A stretch of DNA of 64,000 nucleotides from an uncultured Bacteroidales bacterium (GTDB taxonomy: Bacteria; Bacteroidota; Bacteroidia; Bacteroidales; Muribaculaceae). Location: assembly GCA_902768435.1 (NCBI GenBank), contig CACXLJ010000016.1, positions 101,404 to 165,403 on the forward strand, read 5' to 3'. How positions within the stretch are numbered: position 1 is the stretch's first letter; every line of letters begins with the position of its first letter. Of the stretch, positions 10,002 through 19,133 are shown piece after piece. The translations under genes were made by a program, and so were the position numbers. The notes beneath the pieces were generated by a model. The model did no database searches, was not told the DNA's origin, and saw nothing but the letters and a program-made list of their open reading frames with translations.

Positions 10002-11030
10002 TTGCCTTTATATAAATATGGTGTTTTGCCCTTCATCAATGAAATATTGAACTACAGCAGTCTTTCCATTGTGGGACTTGAGAAGAACACGGGAAAGACC
10101 GAGTGCCTGAAATATGTGCTCAAGCGCATGCCGGTCGATTCCCGGCGCATTGCTGTGACTTCAATAGGCATTGATGGCGAAACGGTCGATCAGGTGACGC
10201 GCACGCAAAAGCCTGAAATCGTGTTGCCGCAGGGCATGTTCTTCGCTACCAGTGAAGCGCACTACCGCCAGCGCAGACTCGTCTCTGAACTCATGGATGT
10301 GAGCGACGAGAACACCTCGCTGGGGCGCGTGGTTACCGCCAAGGCGCTCACCACCGGCAAAGTGCTTCTCTCTGGACCACCCTCGGCCACAGGCCTCATC
10401 AGGTGGATGAAGCAGATGCAACGCTTGGGTATCGACCTCACGATTATCGATGGCGCACTGTCGCGCCTGAGTTCGGCTTCGCCGGCTGTGAGCCAGTCGA
10501 TGATTCTTGCCACGGGAGCTGCCTACTCGGCTAATATCAACACCCTTGTGCAGAAGACTGCCTTCATCGTGCAGCTCATTAATCTGCCGCTGGCCGATGA
10601 AGAGAAACGCAACCTCTTCGGCACGCTGGAACAGGGCAGTTGGTGGCTCGATGCCGATGGCGTGCTGAACCCGCTCAGTTCGGCGACCTCGCTGTCAAAG
10701 GACATCCGCTTCAAGGGCATGGACCGATGCAGCACCATCTATGTGGCGGGAGCGCTGGTCGACGGATTTATCGAGAAGGTGAGAGCCAACAAGGACCTGA
10801 GGCAAGTGGAAATCGTGGTGCGCGACTTTACGAGGATTTTCGTCACTCCGCAACTGTTCAGGCTCTTCCTCAAGGCAGGCGGACGCGTCACGGTGCTCCA
10901 GAAGAGCAAACTCATCGCAGTCACGGTCAATCCTACCTCGCCCTCGGGATTTGTGCTCGATTCTGACATCTTGTGCCAGAAACTTTCTGAAGCCATAGAG
11001 CTTCCTGTATATGACCTCTTAAAAAACTAA
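10002..11030 (+). CDS. kamB: Lysine 5,6-aminomutase reactivase subunit KamB (putative)
   Basis: 342 residues with a P-loop GLEKNTGKT at residues 25-33. By its position between kamA and the MutS-like kamC and before kamDE, it corresponds to KamB, annotated in lysine fermenters as part of the ATP-dependent reactivation system that would exchange damaged cobalamin on 5,6-aminomutase. The start is unclear: the frame has no ATG before the P-loop, so initiation must be at a TTG (10002, or in-frame TTGs at 10026 and 10047). An out-of-frame ATG at 10018 runs into a stop after ten codons. It ends 3 bases before kamC. The function is from family context, not from residues I can verify. Confidence 0.75.
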   Translation: MPLYKYGVLPFINEILNYSSLSIVGLEKNTGKTECLKYVLKRMPVDSRRIAVTSIGIDGETVDQVTRTQKPEIVLPQGMFFATSEAHYRQRRLVSELMDVSDENTSLGRVVTAKALTTGKVLLSGPPSATGLIRWMKQMQRLGIDLTIIDGALSRLSSASPAVSQSMILATGAAYSANINTLVQKTAFIVQLINLPLADEEKRNLFGTLEQGSWWLDADGVLNPLSSATSLSKDIRFKGMDRCSTIYVAGALVDGFIEKVRANKDLRQVEIVVRDFTRIFVTPQLFRLFLKAGGRVTVLQKSKLIAVTVNPTSPSGFVLDSDILCQKLSEAIELPVYDLLKN

Positions 11031-11033
11031 TAG

Positions 11034-12386
11034 ATGCAACTGAAAACCGTCATAGACTCGCCTTGTGGCCTGCGATTCATGCTCGACAAGCTTGAATTGC
11101 AGTCGGGATTTGCGCGCCGGTGCCTCCTTGATATGGAGATGCTCACCCAGGCTGCCGATATCCAGGCCAGCTATGATGTGTTGCACCAGTTCGCACACTT
11201 TGTGGACGCAACCGACCGCGTGCACCTGTCAACCCTGCTTTTCAAACTGCAGGCGCTCAAGGACATCCGCACCACCATCCAGAACCTTGAGCACCATGCC
11301 ACGCTCGACGACATTGAACTCTTTGAGGTGAAGCACCTCGCCATTCTTGCCGTCGATGTGAAAAAACTCCTTGCCGAGCACGGCATGGAGCAGGTGGTGG
11401 ACATTCCCGACCTCGACGAGGTGATTACCATTCTCGACCCCGATGGGTTGAAAATGGCCTCTTTCTACATCTACGACTCCTATTGCCAGCAACTCAAGGA
11501 CCTGCGCTCGAAGATGCGCCAGAATCCCGAGTTGAACGACCAGCTTTTGCTCGAAGCTAGTGATTTGGAACTTGGTGTTCGAATTGACCTCAGCAAGCAG
11601 CTGCATCACTATGCAACTGCCATCAGGCAAGCCCTGTTGGCGCTGGCCGATGTCGACATTTATCTGGCAAAAGCATTACAAATGAAACAGATGGGGCTTT
11701 GCTTCCCCGTCATCTCCCAGGATGGCAGCACCCGCTTCGAGGGACTGTTCCATCCGCAAGTCAAAGAGGCGCTTGCCGCTGTTGGTCGCCAGTACCAGCC
11801 GGTCGACATCTCATTTGACTTGAAACCCACATTGATAACTGGTGCCAACATGGGCGGCAAAACCGTTGTGCTCAAGACCTTGACTTTGTGTCAATACTTG
11901 TTCCAGTTCGGTTTTGGCATTCCCGCCACATCGGCACACCTCGATGTGAAATCACACATCTTCTTCTGCATCGGCGACGAGCAGTCGGTCGAGAAAGGTC
12001 TCTCGTCGTTTGCTGCCGAAATGAAGAACATCGATGCCGTAATCAAGGCATCGCGCAACGAACGAAAACTATTGGCGTTGATCGACGAACCGGCACGCAC
12101 CACCAATCCCACCGAGGGTGCAGCCCTTGTGGCGGCACTGCTTAAGGTGCTTGCCGCCGCCGATATGAGCCTGCTGCTCACAACGCACTATGATATAGAG
12201 CCAGGCGATGCCCGCTGCCTCAGGGTGAAGGGTTTCGACAATGGCGTGATGAACTACTCCCTTGTGGAGGTGCACGATGGCGAGGTGCCTCACGAGGCAC
12301 TGAACATAGCCCAGGCTCTTGACATCGATCCTCAGTGGATTAGTCTTGCAAGAGACATTATCAACAAAAACGAACGAATACTATAA
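11034..12386 (+). CDS. kamC: MutS-related ATPase KamC (putative lysine 5,6-aminomutase reactivase)
   Basis: 450 residues; the C-terminal part is a MutS-type ABC ATPase with GANMGGKT (Walker A, about residues 270-277), LIDEPARTTNPTEG (Walker B and following loop) and LLLTTHYD (switch His). The N-terminal mismatch-recognition and connector domains of MutS are absent, so a mismatch repair role is unlikely. The stretch before the ATPase resembles the lever/core helices of MutS. The tight link to kamB and kamD matches KamC, proposed to reactivate the cobalamin aminomutase together with KamB. Confidence 0.82.
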   Translation: MQLKTVIDSPCGLRFMLDKLELQSGFARRCLLDMEMLTQAADIQASYDVLHQFAHFVDATDRVHLSTLLFKLQALKDIRTTIQNLEHHATLDDIELFEVKHLAILAVDVKKLLAEHGMEQVVDIPDLDEVITILDPDGLKMASFYIYDSYCQQLKDLRSKMRQNPELNDQLLLEASDLELGVRIDLSKQLHHYATAIRQALLALADVDIYLAKALQMKQMGLCFPVISQDGSTRFEGLFHPQVKEALAAVGRQYQPVDISFDLKPTLITGANMGGKTVVLKTLTLCQYLFQFGFGIPATSAHLDVKSHIFFCIGDEQSVEKGLSSFAAEMKNIDAVIKASRNERKLLALIDEPARTTNPTEGAALVAALLKVLAAADMSLLLTTHYDIEPGDARCLRVKGFDNGVMNYSLVEVHDGEVPHEALNIAQALDIDPQWISLARDIINKNERIL

Positions 12387-12404
12387 TATATAAATGATAA
12401 TACT

Positions 12405-13961
12405 ATGCAAAAAAGCAAGTTAGGTTTAGATTTTGAAAAGGTCGAATATGCCAGAAGCCTGGCCAAGGGCATCGCTGAAGATGTGCAGGCCTTTGTGGAG
12501 CAATACACCACAGTGGCTGTAGAGCGCACCTTGTGCCGATTGATGGGTATTGACGGCATCGACGAGAACGAAGTGCCACTGCCCAATGTAGTGGTCGAGG
12601 CCCTCAAAGACAAGGGCGTGCTCAACGAAGGTGCGTTGTTCTTCATCGCCAATGCCATGATTCAGACTGGCCTCAAGCCGCAGCAGATTGCCGAAAAGGT
12701 GGCTGCTGGCGAGCTCGACATCACCCGTGTGGTTACTACCGACCAGAAACAGATTGCCGATGTGCTGCAGCCTGTCATTGACGAGAGCATGGAGCGCATC
12801 CGTGCCCGCCGTGCCCGTCGCGAGCACTATCTCGAAACCATTGGCGAGGGTCCCAAACCCTACCTCTACATCATTGTGGCAACTGGTAACATCTATGAAG
12901 ATGTGGTGCAGGCCCAGGCAGGTGCCCGCCAGGGTGCCGATGTGATTGCCGTGATCCGCACCACGGGCCAGAGTCTGCTCGACTATGTGCCTTATGGCGC
13001 TACCACCGAGGGTTTTGGCGGTACATTTGCCACTCAGGAGAACTTCCGCATCATGCGCAAGGCGCTCGATGAGGTAGGTGAGGAGCAGGGCCGCTACATT
13101 CGCCTGTGTAACTATTGCTCGGGTCTGTGTATGCCCGAAATCGCTATCATGGGTGCTTTCGAGGGTCTTGATGTGATGCTCAACGATGCTCTCTACGGCA
13201 TCCTGTTCCGCGACATCAACATGCAGCGCACCCTCATCGACCAGTACATGAGCCGCATCATTAACGGCTTTGCCGGCGTCATCATCAACACGGGCGAGGA
13301 CAACTACCTCACTACTGCCGATGCTGTTGAGGCTGCTCACACCGTGCTGGCTTCAGACCTTATCAACGAGCAGCTCGCTCTCATGGCAGGTCTGCCCGAG
13401 GAGCAGATGGGTCTGGGACACGCTTTCGAGATGGATCCCATGCTCGAGAACGGTTTCTTGCTCGAACTTGCTCAAGCACAAATGACTCGTGAAATCTTCC
13501 CGAAGGCCACGCTCAAGTATATGCCGCCCACCAAGTTCATGACGGGCAACATCTTCCGTGGTCACATCCAGGACGCACTCTTCAACATGATTGGCATCTG
13601 GACCCACCAGGGCATCCAGCTGTTGGGTATGCCTACCGAGGCTATCCACACCCCCTTCATGAGCGACCGTTACCTCTCGATCGAGAATGCCAAGTACATC
13701 TTCAACAACATGAAGAGCATTGGCGAGGAAATGGAGTTTGTGGAAGGTGGCATTTGCCGCAACCGTGTGAAGGAAGTGCTCGGTAACACGATTAAATTGC
13801 TCGAAGACATCACCAAGGAGGGCCTCTTCACCGCACTGGAGAAGGGTATCTTCGGCGATGTCAAGCGTCCCAAGAATGGCGGTAAAGGTCTGGCTGGCGT
13901 TACCATGAAGGGTGCCAACTACCTCAACCCGTTTGTTGAGTTAATGAAAGGTAAACGATAA
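12405..13961 (+). CDS. kamD: Lysine 5,6-aminomutase alpha subunit
   Basis: 518 residues, the usual length of the large TIM-barrel subunit of beta-lysine/D-lysine 5,6-aminomutase (EC 5.4.3.3). With KamE it moves the terminal amino group of L-beta-lysine to C5, giving 3,5-diaminohexanoate. The N terminus KSKLGLDFEKVEYARSLAK and internal blocks such as RARRAREHYLETIGEGP, VIAVIRTTGQSLLDYVPYGA, SGLCMPEIA and PPTKFMTGNIFRGH are typical of the family. It binds PLP and adenosylcobalamin through residues shared with KamE. Its stop is 15 bases before kamE. Confidence 0.95.
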   Translation: MQKSKLGLDFEKVEYARSLAKGIAEDVQAFVEQYTTVAVERTLCRLMGIDGIDENEVPLPNVVVEALKDKGVLNEGALFFIANAMIQTGLKPQQIAEKVAAGELDITRVVTTDQKQIADVLQPVIDESMERIRARRARREHYLETIGEGPKPYLYIIVATGNIYEDVVQAQAGARQGADVIAVIRTTGQSLLDYVPYGATTEGFGGTFATQENFRIMRKALDEVGEEQGRYIRLCNYCSGLCMPEIAIMGAFEGLDVMLNDALYGILFRDINMQRTLIDQYMSRIINGFAGVIINTGEDNYLTTADAVEAAHTVLASDLINEQLALMAGLPEEQMGLGHAFEMDPMLENGFLLELAQAQMTREIFPKATLKYMPPTKFMTGNIFRGHIQDALFNMIGIWTHQGIQLLGMPTEAIHTPFMSDRYLSIENAKYIFNNMKSIGEEMEFVEGGICRNRVKEVLGNTIKLLEDITKEGLFTALEKGIFGDVKRPKNGGKGLAGVTMKGANYLNPFVELMKGKR

Positions 13962-13976
13962 AAATGGAAGATTGAT

Positions 13977-14765
13977 ATGAGCGAAGGACTATATTCAATG
14001 GAAGCTAAGGATTTTGACAAAACCTTAGACCTCAGCAAAATAAAACCATACGGCGACACCATGAACGATGGCAAGGTGCAGCTCAGTTTCACGCTGCCCG
14101 TGCCCTGTGGCGCCGAAGCCGTCGAAGCAGCCAAGCAGATGCTTCGCAAGATGGGCTTGGAGAATCCCAGCGTTGTATTCTATCAGGAATTGACCCCGGG
14201 TTTCACCTTCTTTAATTGTTATGGCAGTTGCACGCACACTGTCGACTACACCACCATCTATGTGCCCAAGGTGGAATCGAACACGATGGACATGTACACC
14301 ACCGACGAGTACATCAAGGAGAACATTGGTCGCAAGATTGTGATTGTGGGAGCCTCGACCGGTACCGATGCGCACACCGTGGGCATCGATGCCATCATGA
14401 ACATGAAGGGCTATGCCGGCCACTACGGACTGGAGCGCTACGAAATGATCGAAGCCTATAACCTGGGTTCGCAGGTGCCTAACGACGAATTCATTGCCAA
14501 GGGCATCGAGTTGCATGCCGATGCACTGCTCGTGTCGCAGACGGTGACCCAGAAAGATGTGCACATCAAGAATATGACCGAATTCATCGAACTCATGGAG
14601 GCCGAGGGCCTGCGCGACAAGATGATTTGCTGCTGCGGCGGTGCCCGTATTACTCACGAGCTCGCCAAGGAACTGGGCTTTGACGCCGGCTTTGGCATGA
14701 ACACCTATGCCGATGATGTGGCCTCGTTTGTGGTGCAAGAAATGGTCAAGAGAGGAATGAAATAA
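13977..14765 (+). CDS. kamE: Lysine 5,6-aminomutase beta subunit, B12-binding
   Basis: 262 residues. The Rossmann-like cobalamin domain has the base-off signature DAHTVG, with His133 as the cobalt ligand, and Lys144 in MNMKGYAGHYG. These are the same positions as the cobalt-binding His133 and PLP-binding Lys144 of the structurally known clostridial enzyme, so the subunit should be active. The C-terminal SQTVTQKD and CCCGGARIT segments line the corrin pocket. No cobalamin biosynthesis or uptake genes and no B12 riboswitch are seen in the window, so the cofactor must come from elsewhere. Confidence 0.96.
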   Translation: MSEGLYSMEAKDFDKTLDLSKIKPYGDTMNDGKVQLSFTLPVPCGAEAVEAAKQMLRKMGLENPSVVFYQELTPGFTFFNCYGSCTHTVDYTTIYVPKVESNTMDMYTTDEYIKENIGRKIVIVGASTGTDAHTVGIDAIMNMKGYAGHYGLERYEMIEAYNLGSQVPNDEFIAKGIELHADALLVSQTVTQKDVHIKNMTEFIELMEAEGLRDKMICCCGGARITHELAKELGFDAGFGMNTYADDVASFVVQEMVKRGMK

Positions 14766-14800
14766 CTAAATTTATTAATTAACATAAAAACCTAACTTAT

Positions 14801-15460
14801 ATGGACAAATATCAAATAAGAGAAGTCATTGCCAAGCGTGCTGCTAAAGAGCTGCACGATGGCGACGTGGTGAATCTGGGTATTGGTATTCCAACCCTTA
14901 TCCCTAACTATCTGCCCGAAGGCGTTTCTGTAACACTGCAGACCGAGAACGGTGCTATGGGCATGGGTCCCACACCTGCCGAGGGTGAGGAGGACAAGAA
15001 CCTCATCAACGCTGGTGGCGGTTACATCACGCTCAATCCCGGTGCTTGCACCTTCGACTCGGCCACTTCGTTCGCCATCATTCGTGGCGGCCATGTGAAT
15101 GTGTCGTTCCTGGGCGCACTGCAGGTTGACGAGAAAGGTAACCTTGCCAACTGGATCATTCCCGGCAAGATGGCTCCCGGTATGGGTGGCGCTATGGACC
15201 TCGTGGTGGGTGCCAAGCGTGTGATTCTCACCATGGAGCACACCCAGAAGGGCAATCCCAAGATTCTCAAGGAGTGCACACTGCCCCTTACCGCTGCTGG
15301 TCAGGTGAACATGATCATCACCGAGATGGGTGTGATGGACATCACTCCCGAGGGCATCGTGCTGCGTGAGCTGCATCCCGAATTCACCGTCGAGGATGTT
15401 CAGGCTGCTACTCAGGCCAAGCTCATCATCGACCCCAACCTGAAACCGATGGACATTTAA
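14801..15460 (+). CDS. atoA: Acetoacetate CoA-transferase subunit B (AtoA-like)
   Basis: 219 residues, the beta subunit partner of AtoD at the head of the operon. It has the [11 protein letters not shown] loop near the N terminus and TENG at 48-51, where Glu49 would be the catalytic glutamate forming the enzyme-CoA thioester. [23 protein letters not shown] and the [10 protein letters not shown] segment are standard. Its placement after kamE rather than beside atoD is uncommon for this family. With AtoD it would make butyrate from butyryl-CoA while activating acetoacetate. Confidence 0.93.
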   Translation: MDKYQIREVIAKRAAKELHDGDVVNLGIGIPTLIPNYLPEGVSVTLQTENGAMGMGPTPAEGEEDKNLINAGGGYITLNPGACTFDSATSFAIIRGGHVNVSFLGALQVDEKGNLANWIIPGKMAPGMGGAMDLVVGAKRVILTMEHTQKGNPKILKECTLPLTAAGQVNMIITEMGVMDITPEGIVLRELHPEFTVEDVQAATQAKLIIDPNLKPMDI

Positions 15461-15472
15461 TCCCTTGTTGCA

Positions 15473-16249
15473 ATGGATTATCAATTCCTGAAAATACAGA
15501 ACGAGGGTGCCATCACCATCCTTATGATTTCGGCACCTAAGTCGCTCAATGCGCTCAATTCCACCATTCTCAAGGAACTGGGCGACTTTGTGGCAAACAT
15601 CGACCCCGCTACCCGTGTGCTCATCATCACGGGCGACGGCGAGAAGTCGTTTGTGGCTGGTGCCGACATCTCTGAGATGGCGAACCTCAATCAGGGCGAA
15701 GGCTACAAGTTCGGCGATCTGGGCGAGGGCGTGTTCCGTGCTATCGAGACCCTGCCTATCCCTGTCATCGCCGCTGTCAACGGCTTTGCACTGGGTGGAG
15801 GCTGTGAACTTGCCATGGCATGCGACATCCGCATCGCTTCGGTCAAGGCCAAATTCGGTCAGCCTGAAGTGGGGCTGGGCATCATTCCCGGTTTCTCTGG
15901 CACTTACCGCCTGCCCAAACTCATTGGTCAGGGATATGCCAAGGAGATGATCTACACCGGCAAGGTGATTCGTGCCGACGAAGCGCTGCGTGTGGGGCTG
16001 GTCAATGCCATTTATGAGCCCGAGGAACTCATGCCCAAGGCTCTTGAGATGGCTCTGGCTATCGCCGCAAAGGCTCCGCTTGCCGTGCAAAAGGCCAAGC
16101 AGAGCATCAACGAAGGCTATGACCTGAATGCCGACCAGGCTATAGAACTCGAGAACCGCCTGTTTGGCGAGTGCTTTGCCACCGCCGACCAGAAGGAGGG
16201 CATGGCAGCCTTCCTGGGCAAGCGTAATCCCGAGTTTAAAGGAGAATAA
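15473..16249 (+). CDS. crt: 3-hydroxybutyryl-CoA dehydratase (crotonase)
   Basis: 258 residues of the enoyl-CoA hydratase family. The oxyanion hole region is FVAGADISEM and GFALGGGCELAMACD, and the two catalytic glutamates are Glu112 (GGGCELA) and Glu132 (GQPEVGLG). It would interconvert 3-hydroxybutyryl-CoA and crotonyl-CoA. This step is not needed for the lysine route, which reaches crotonyl-CoA through Kal, so its presence shows that the operon also supports acetoacetyl-CoA to butyryl-CoA conversion. It begins 12 bases after atoA. Confidence 0.92.
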   Translation: MDYQFLKIQNEGAITILMISAPKSLNALNSTILKELGDFVANIDPATRVLIITGDGEKSFVAGADISEMANLNQGEGYKFGDLGEGVFRAIETLPIPVIAAVNGFALGGGCELAMACDIRIASVKAKFGQPEVGLGIIPGFSGTYRLPKLIGQGYAKEMIYTGKVIRADEALRVGLVNAIYEPEELMPKALEMALAIAAKAPLAVQKAKQSINEGYDLNADQAIELENRLFGECFATADQKEGMAAFLGKRNPEFKGE

Positions 16250-16282
16250 ATACTTAACTAACAATAAAAAAACTATTAGACT

Positions 16283-17119
16283 ATGAAAATTTGCGTTATT
16301 GGAACCGGTACTATGGCTAAAGGCATTGTCAAGGCTTTTGCCGCCAAGATGCCCGTGGTCATGAAGAGCCGTTCGCAGGCCAGCCTCGACAAGGCTATGG
16401 CCTCTATTACCAAAGGTTACAGCAAACTCGTTGAGAAAGGCAAGATTGCTCAAGAGGCTATGGATGCCATGCTGGCCAACATCACCACTACTGTGGACTA
16501 TGCCGACTTTGCCGATGCCGACCTCGTGATCGAGGCTGCTGTCGAGAACATGCAGCTCAAGAAAGAAGTGTTCATGGAACTCGACAAAATCTGCAAACCC
16601 GAAACCATTTTTGCCACCAACTCATCGTCGCTCTCAATCACTGAGATTGCCGCTTGCACAAGCCGCCCCGCTCAGTTCATTGGCTGCCACTTCTTCAATC
16701 CTGCCGACCGCATGGCGCTCGTTGAGGTGATCAAGGGCCAGCTCACCAGCGAAGAGACTGCCAAGTGCATCGTCGACCTCACCACCGAGATTGGCAAGAC
16801 TCCCGTTCCCGTGAACGAGGCTCCCGGCTTTGTGGTGAACCGCATCCTCATCCCCATGATCAACGAGGCTGTGGGTATCCTCGCCGATGGCATTGCAAGT
16901 GCTGAGGACATCGACAAGTGCATGATGCTGGGCGCTAACCATCCCATGGGCCCCTTGGCACTGGCCGACCTCATTGGCAACGATGTGAACCTCGCCATCA
17001 TGGAGGTGCTCTACAACGAGTTTGGCGATCCCAAGTATCGTCCTCACCCGCTGCTGCGCAAGATGGTGCGTGCCGGTCTGCTTGGCCGCAAGACTGGCGA
17101 AGGCTTCTACAAATATTAA
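16283..17119 (+). CDS. hbd: 3-hydroxybutyryl-CoA dehydrogenase
   Basis: 278 residues. The N terminus has the dinucleotide fingerprint [26 protein letters not shown] follows, then NSSSLSI and [10 protein letters not shown] with the catalytic His, and a C-terminal helical domain with [13 protein letters not shown]. It reduces acetoacetyl-CoA to 3-hydroxybutyryl-CoA with NAD(P)H. With Crt it lets the acetoacetyl-CoA made by AtoDA be reduced to crotonyl-CoA, an electron sink for the NADH made by Kdd. No thiolase gene is in the window. Confidence 0.94.
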   Translation: MKICVIGTGTMAKGIVKAFAAKMPVVMKSRSQASLDKAMASITKGYSKLVEKGKIAQEAMDAMLANITTTVDYADFADADLVIEAAVENMQLKKEVFMELDKICKPETIFATNSSSLSITEIAACTSRPAQFIGCHFFNPADRMALVEVIKGQLTSEETAKCIVDLTTEIGKTPVPVNEAPGFVVNRILIPMINEAVGILADGIASAEDIDKCMMLGANHPMGPLALADLIGNDVNLAIMEVLYNEFGDPKYRPHPLLRKMVRAGLLGRKTGEGFYKY

Positions 17120-17178
17120 TTTACCCGTGGAATCTATACGATTCTGCACTAACCCGAATAATTAATTAAACATAATAT

Positions 17179-18318
17179 ATGGATTTCAGCTATTCAAAGA
17201 CAGAAGAACTCTTTCTCCAGATGATTCGTTCATTTGCCGAGAATGAAGTGAAACCTCTGGCTGCCGAAGTCGACGAGCAGGAACGCTTCCCTCTCGAAAC
17301 AGTCGAGAAGATGGGTAAGCTTGGCCTCATGGGCATTCCTGTACCCGAGCAGTATGGCGGTGCTGGAGGCAACGTCCAGATGTACATCATGGCCGTTGAA
17401 GAACTCTCCAGAGTGTGCGCCACTACCGGCGTTGTGCTCTCGGCTCACACCTCTTTGTGCATCGCTCCCATCATGGAGCACGGCACCGAAGAGCAGAAGA
17501 TGAAATATTTGCCCAAGCTCGCTTCGGGCGAGTGGATTGGCGCCTTTGGCCTTACCGAGCCCAATGCCGGTACCGATGCCGCCATGCAGCAGACCACAGC
17601 CGTCGACGCTGGCGACAAGTGGATTCTGAACGGCTCCAAGATTTTCATCACCAATGCTTCCTATGCCAATGTGTTCATCGTCATGGCTATGACCGACAAG
17701 TCGAAGGGAACTAAGGGTATCTCGGCCTTCATCGTCGAGAAAGGCATGCCCGGCTTCTCGATTGGCAAGAAGGAGTTGAAGATGGGTATTCGTGGCAGCG
17801 CCACTTGCGAGCTCATTTTCGAGAACTGTGAAGTACCCAAGGAGAACCTGCTGGGTCAGCTCGGCAAGGGCTTCAGCATCGCCATGAAGACCCTCGATGG
17901 TGGCCGCATCGGTATCGCATCGCAGGCACTGGGCATCGCTCAGGGTGCCATCGACGAGACCGTCAAGTACACCAAGGAGCGCAAGCAGTTCGGCAAGCCC
18001 ATTGCCAAGTTCCAGAACACCCAGTTCCAGATGGCCGACCTCAAGACTAAGGTCGAAGCTGCCCGCCTGTTGGTTCGCAGCGCTGCCTGGAAGAAGGACA
18101 AAGGCATTCCTTATTCGGCCGATGCCGCTATGGCTAAGCTGTTTGCTGCCGAGACCGCTATGGAAGTAACCACCAAGGCTGTACAGTTCCACGGTGGCTA
18201 TGGTTACACGAGAGAGTATCCTGTTGAGCGCATGATGCGCGACGCCAAGATTACCGAGATCTACGAAGGTACATCAGAGGTGCAGCGCATGGTCATCGCC
18301 GGTCATTTATTCAAATAA
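17179..18318 (+). CDS. bcd: Butyryl-CoA dehydrogenase
   Basis: 379 residues; a typical short-chain acyl-CoA dehydrogenase with the FGLTEPNAGTDA flavin/substrate loop, WILNGSKIFITNA, and IYEGTSEVQRMV near the C terminus in which Glu363 is the catalytic base. It reduces crotonyl-CoA to butyryl-CoA. The immediately following etfB and etfA suggest a Bcd/Etf complex that may bifurcate electrons from NADH to crotonyl-CoA and ferredoxin; bifurcation itself is inferred from the gene arrangement. The gap from hbd is 59 bp. Confidence 0.94.
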   Translation: MDFSYSKTEELFLQMIRSFAENEVKPLAAEVDEQERFPLETVEKMGKLGLMGIPVPEQYGGAGGNVQMYIMAVEELSRVCATTGVVLSAHTSLCIAPIMEHGTEEQKMKYLPKLASGEWIGAFGLTEPNAGTDAAMQQTTAVDAGDKWILNGSKIFITNASYANVFIVMAMTDKSKGTKGISAFIVEKGMPGFSIGKKELKMGIRGSATCELIFENCEVPKENLLGQLGKGFSIAMKTLDGGRIGIASQALGIAQGAIDETVKYTKERKQFGKPIAKFQNTQFQMADLKTKVEAARLLVRSAAWKKDKGIPYSADAAMAKLFAAETAMEVTTKAVQFHGGYGYTREYPVERMMRDAKITEIYEGTSEVQRMVIAGHLFK

Positions 18319-18336
18319 TCAATGGAGGACAGCACT

Positions 18337-19122
18337 ATGATGAAAATTATCGTTTGCGTAAAACAAGTTCCCGATACCACCGAAATCAAAATCGATCCCG
18401 TGAAGGGAACACTCATTCGCGATGGTGTGCCCAGCATCATGAACCCCGACGACAAGGGCGGTCTTGAACTCGCTCTGCGACTCAAGGACCAGCATGGCGC
18501 ACACATTACCGTTATCTCAATGGGTCCTCCTCAGGCCGACGTCATTCTGCGCGAGGCCTTTGCTATGGGTGCCGACCGTGCCATCCTGCTCAGCGACCGC
18601 AAGTTTGCTGGTGCCGACACGCTGGCTACCTCTTATGCCCTTTCTGGTCTGTGCCGCACGCTCGACTACGACCTCATCATCGCTGGCCGTCAGGCTATCG
18701 ATGGCGACACCGCACAAGTAGGTCCCGAGCTCGCCGAGCACCTCGACCTGCCTCAAATCACCTATGTGGTCGACGCTAAACGCCTCGACAATGGTAACCT
18801 GCTCGTTCACAAGGAAAACGAAGACAGCGTGCAAGTGCTTGAAGTGGAAGGCAAGTGCCTCCTCACCGTTCTGGCTTCGGCTTTCGAACCTCGCTACATG
18901 AGCGTCAATGGCATCATGAAGGCCTATGAGCGCGAAGTAGAGGTTTGGGGTGCCGACAAGATCGATGTCGATGAATCGAAACTCGGTCTGGCTGGTTCGC
19001 CCACCAAGGTGTTCAAGTCGTTCCCCAAGGCCCTCAAGGCTCCCGGTGAAGTTCACGAAGTGAGCGAAGAAGAGGCTGTAGAGTTGATTATCAATAAACT
19101 GAAAGAGAAACACATCATCTAA
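18337..19122 (+). CDS. etfB: Electron transfer flavoprotein beta subunit
   Basis: About 261 residues beginning MMKIIVCVKQVPDT, the standard EtfB N terminus. I choose the ATG at 18337 because GGAGG at 18324-18328 sits 8 bases upstream and the family begins here; an ATG at 18322 would add five residues. The stretches KGGLELALRLKD, GADRAILLSD, DLIIAGRQAIDGDTAQVG and FEPRYMSVNGIMKAYE carry the AMP/FAD-binding and recognition loops. Together with EtfA it passes electrons to Bcd. It starts within 20 bases of the bcd stop. Confidence 0.94.
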   Translation: MMKIIVCVKQVPDTTEIKIDPVKGTLIRDGVPSIMNPDDKGGLELALRLKDQHGAHITVISMGPPQADVILREAFAMGADRAILLSDRKFAGADTLATSYALSGLCRTLDYDLIIAGRQAIDGDTAQVGPELAEHLDLPQITYVVDAKRLDNGNLLVHKENEDSVQVLEVEGKCLLTVLASAFEPRYMSVNGIMKAYEREVEVWGADKIDVDESKLGLAGSPTKVFKSFPKALKAPGEVHEVSEEEAVELIINKLKEKHII

Positions 19123-19133
19123 AAGTCAAAGCT

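Noticed and set aside
11034..12386. kamC considered as a mismatch repair MutS/MutS2
   Set aside because: It lacks the mismatch-recognition and connector domains and the Smr nuclease end, and it is embedded in the kam cluster.
14792..16453. A 553-codon open frame on the minus strand over atoA, crt and the start of hbd
   Set aside because: It has no family features, is His/Leu/Gly-rich in the manner of reverse-complement shadows, and lies opposite three well-supported genes.
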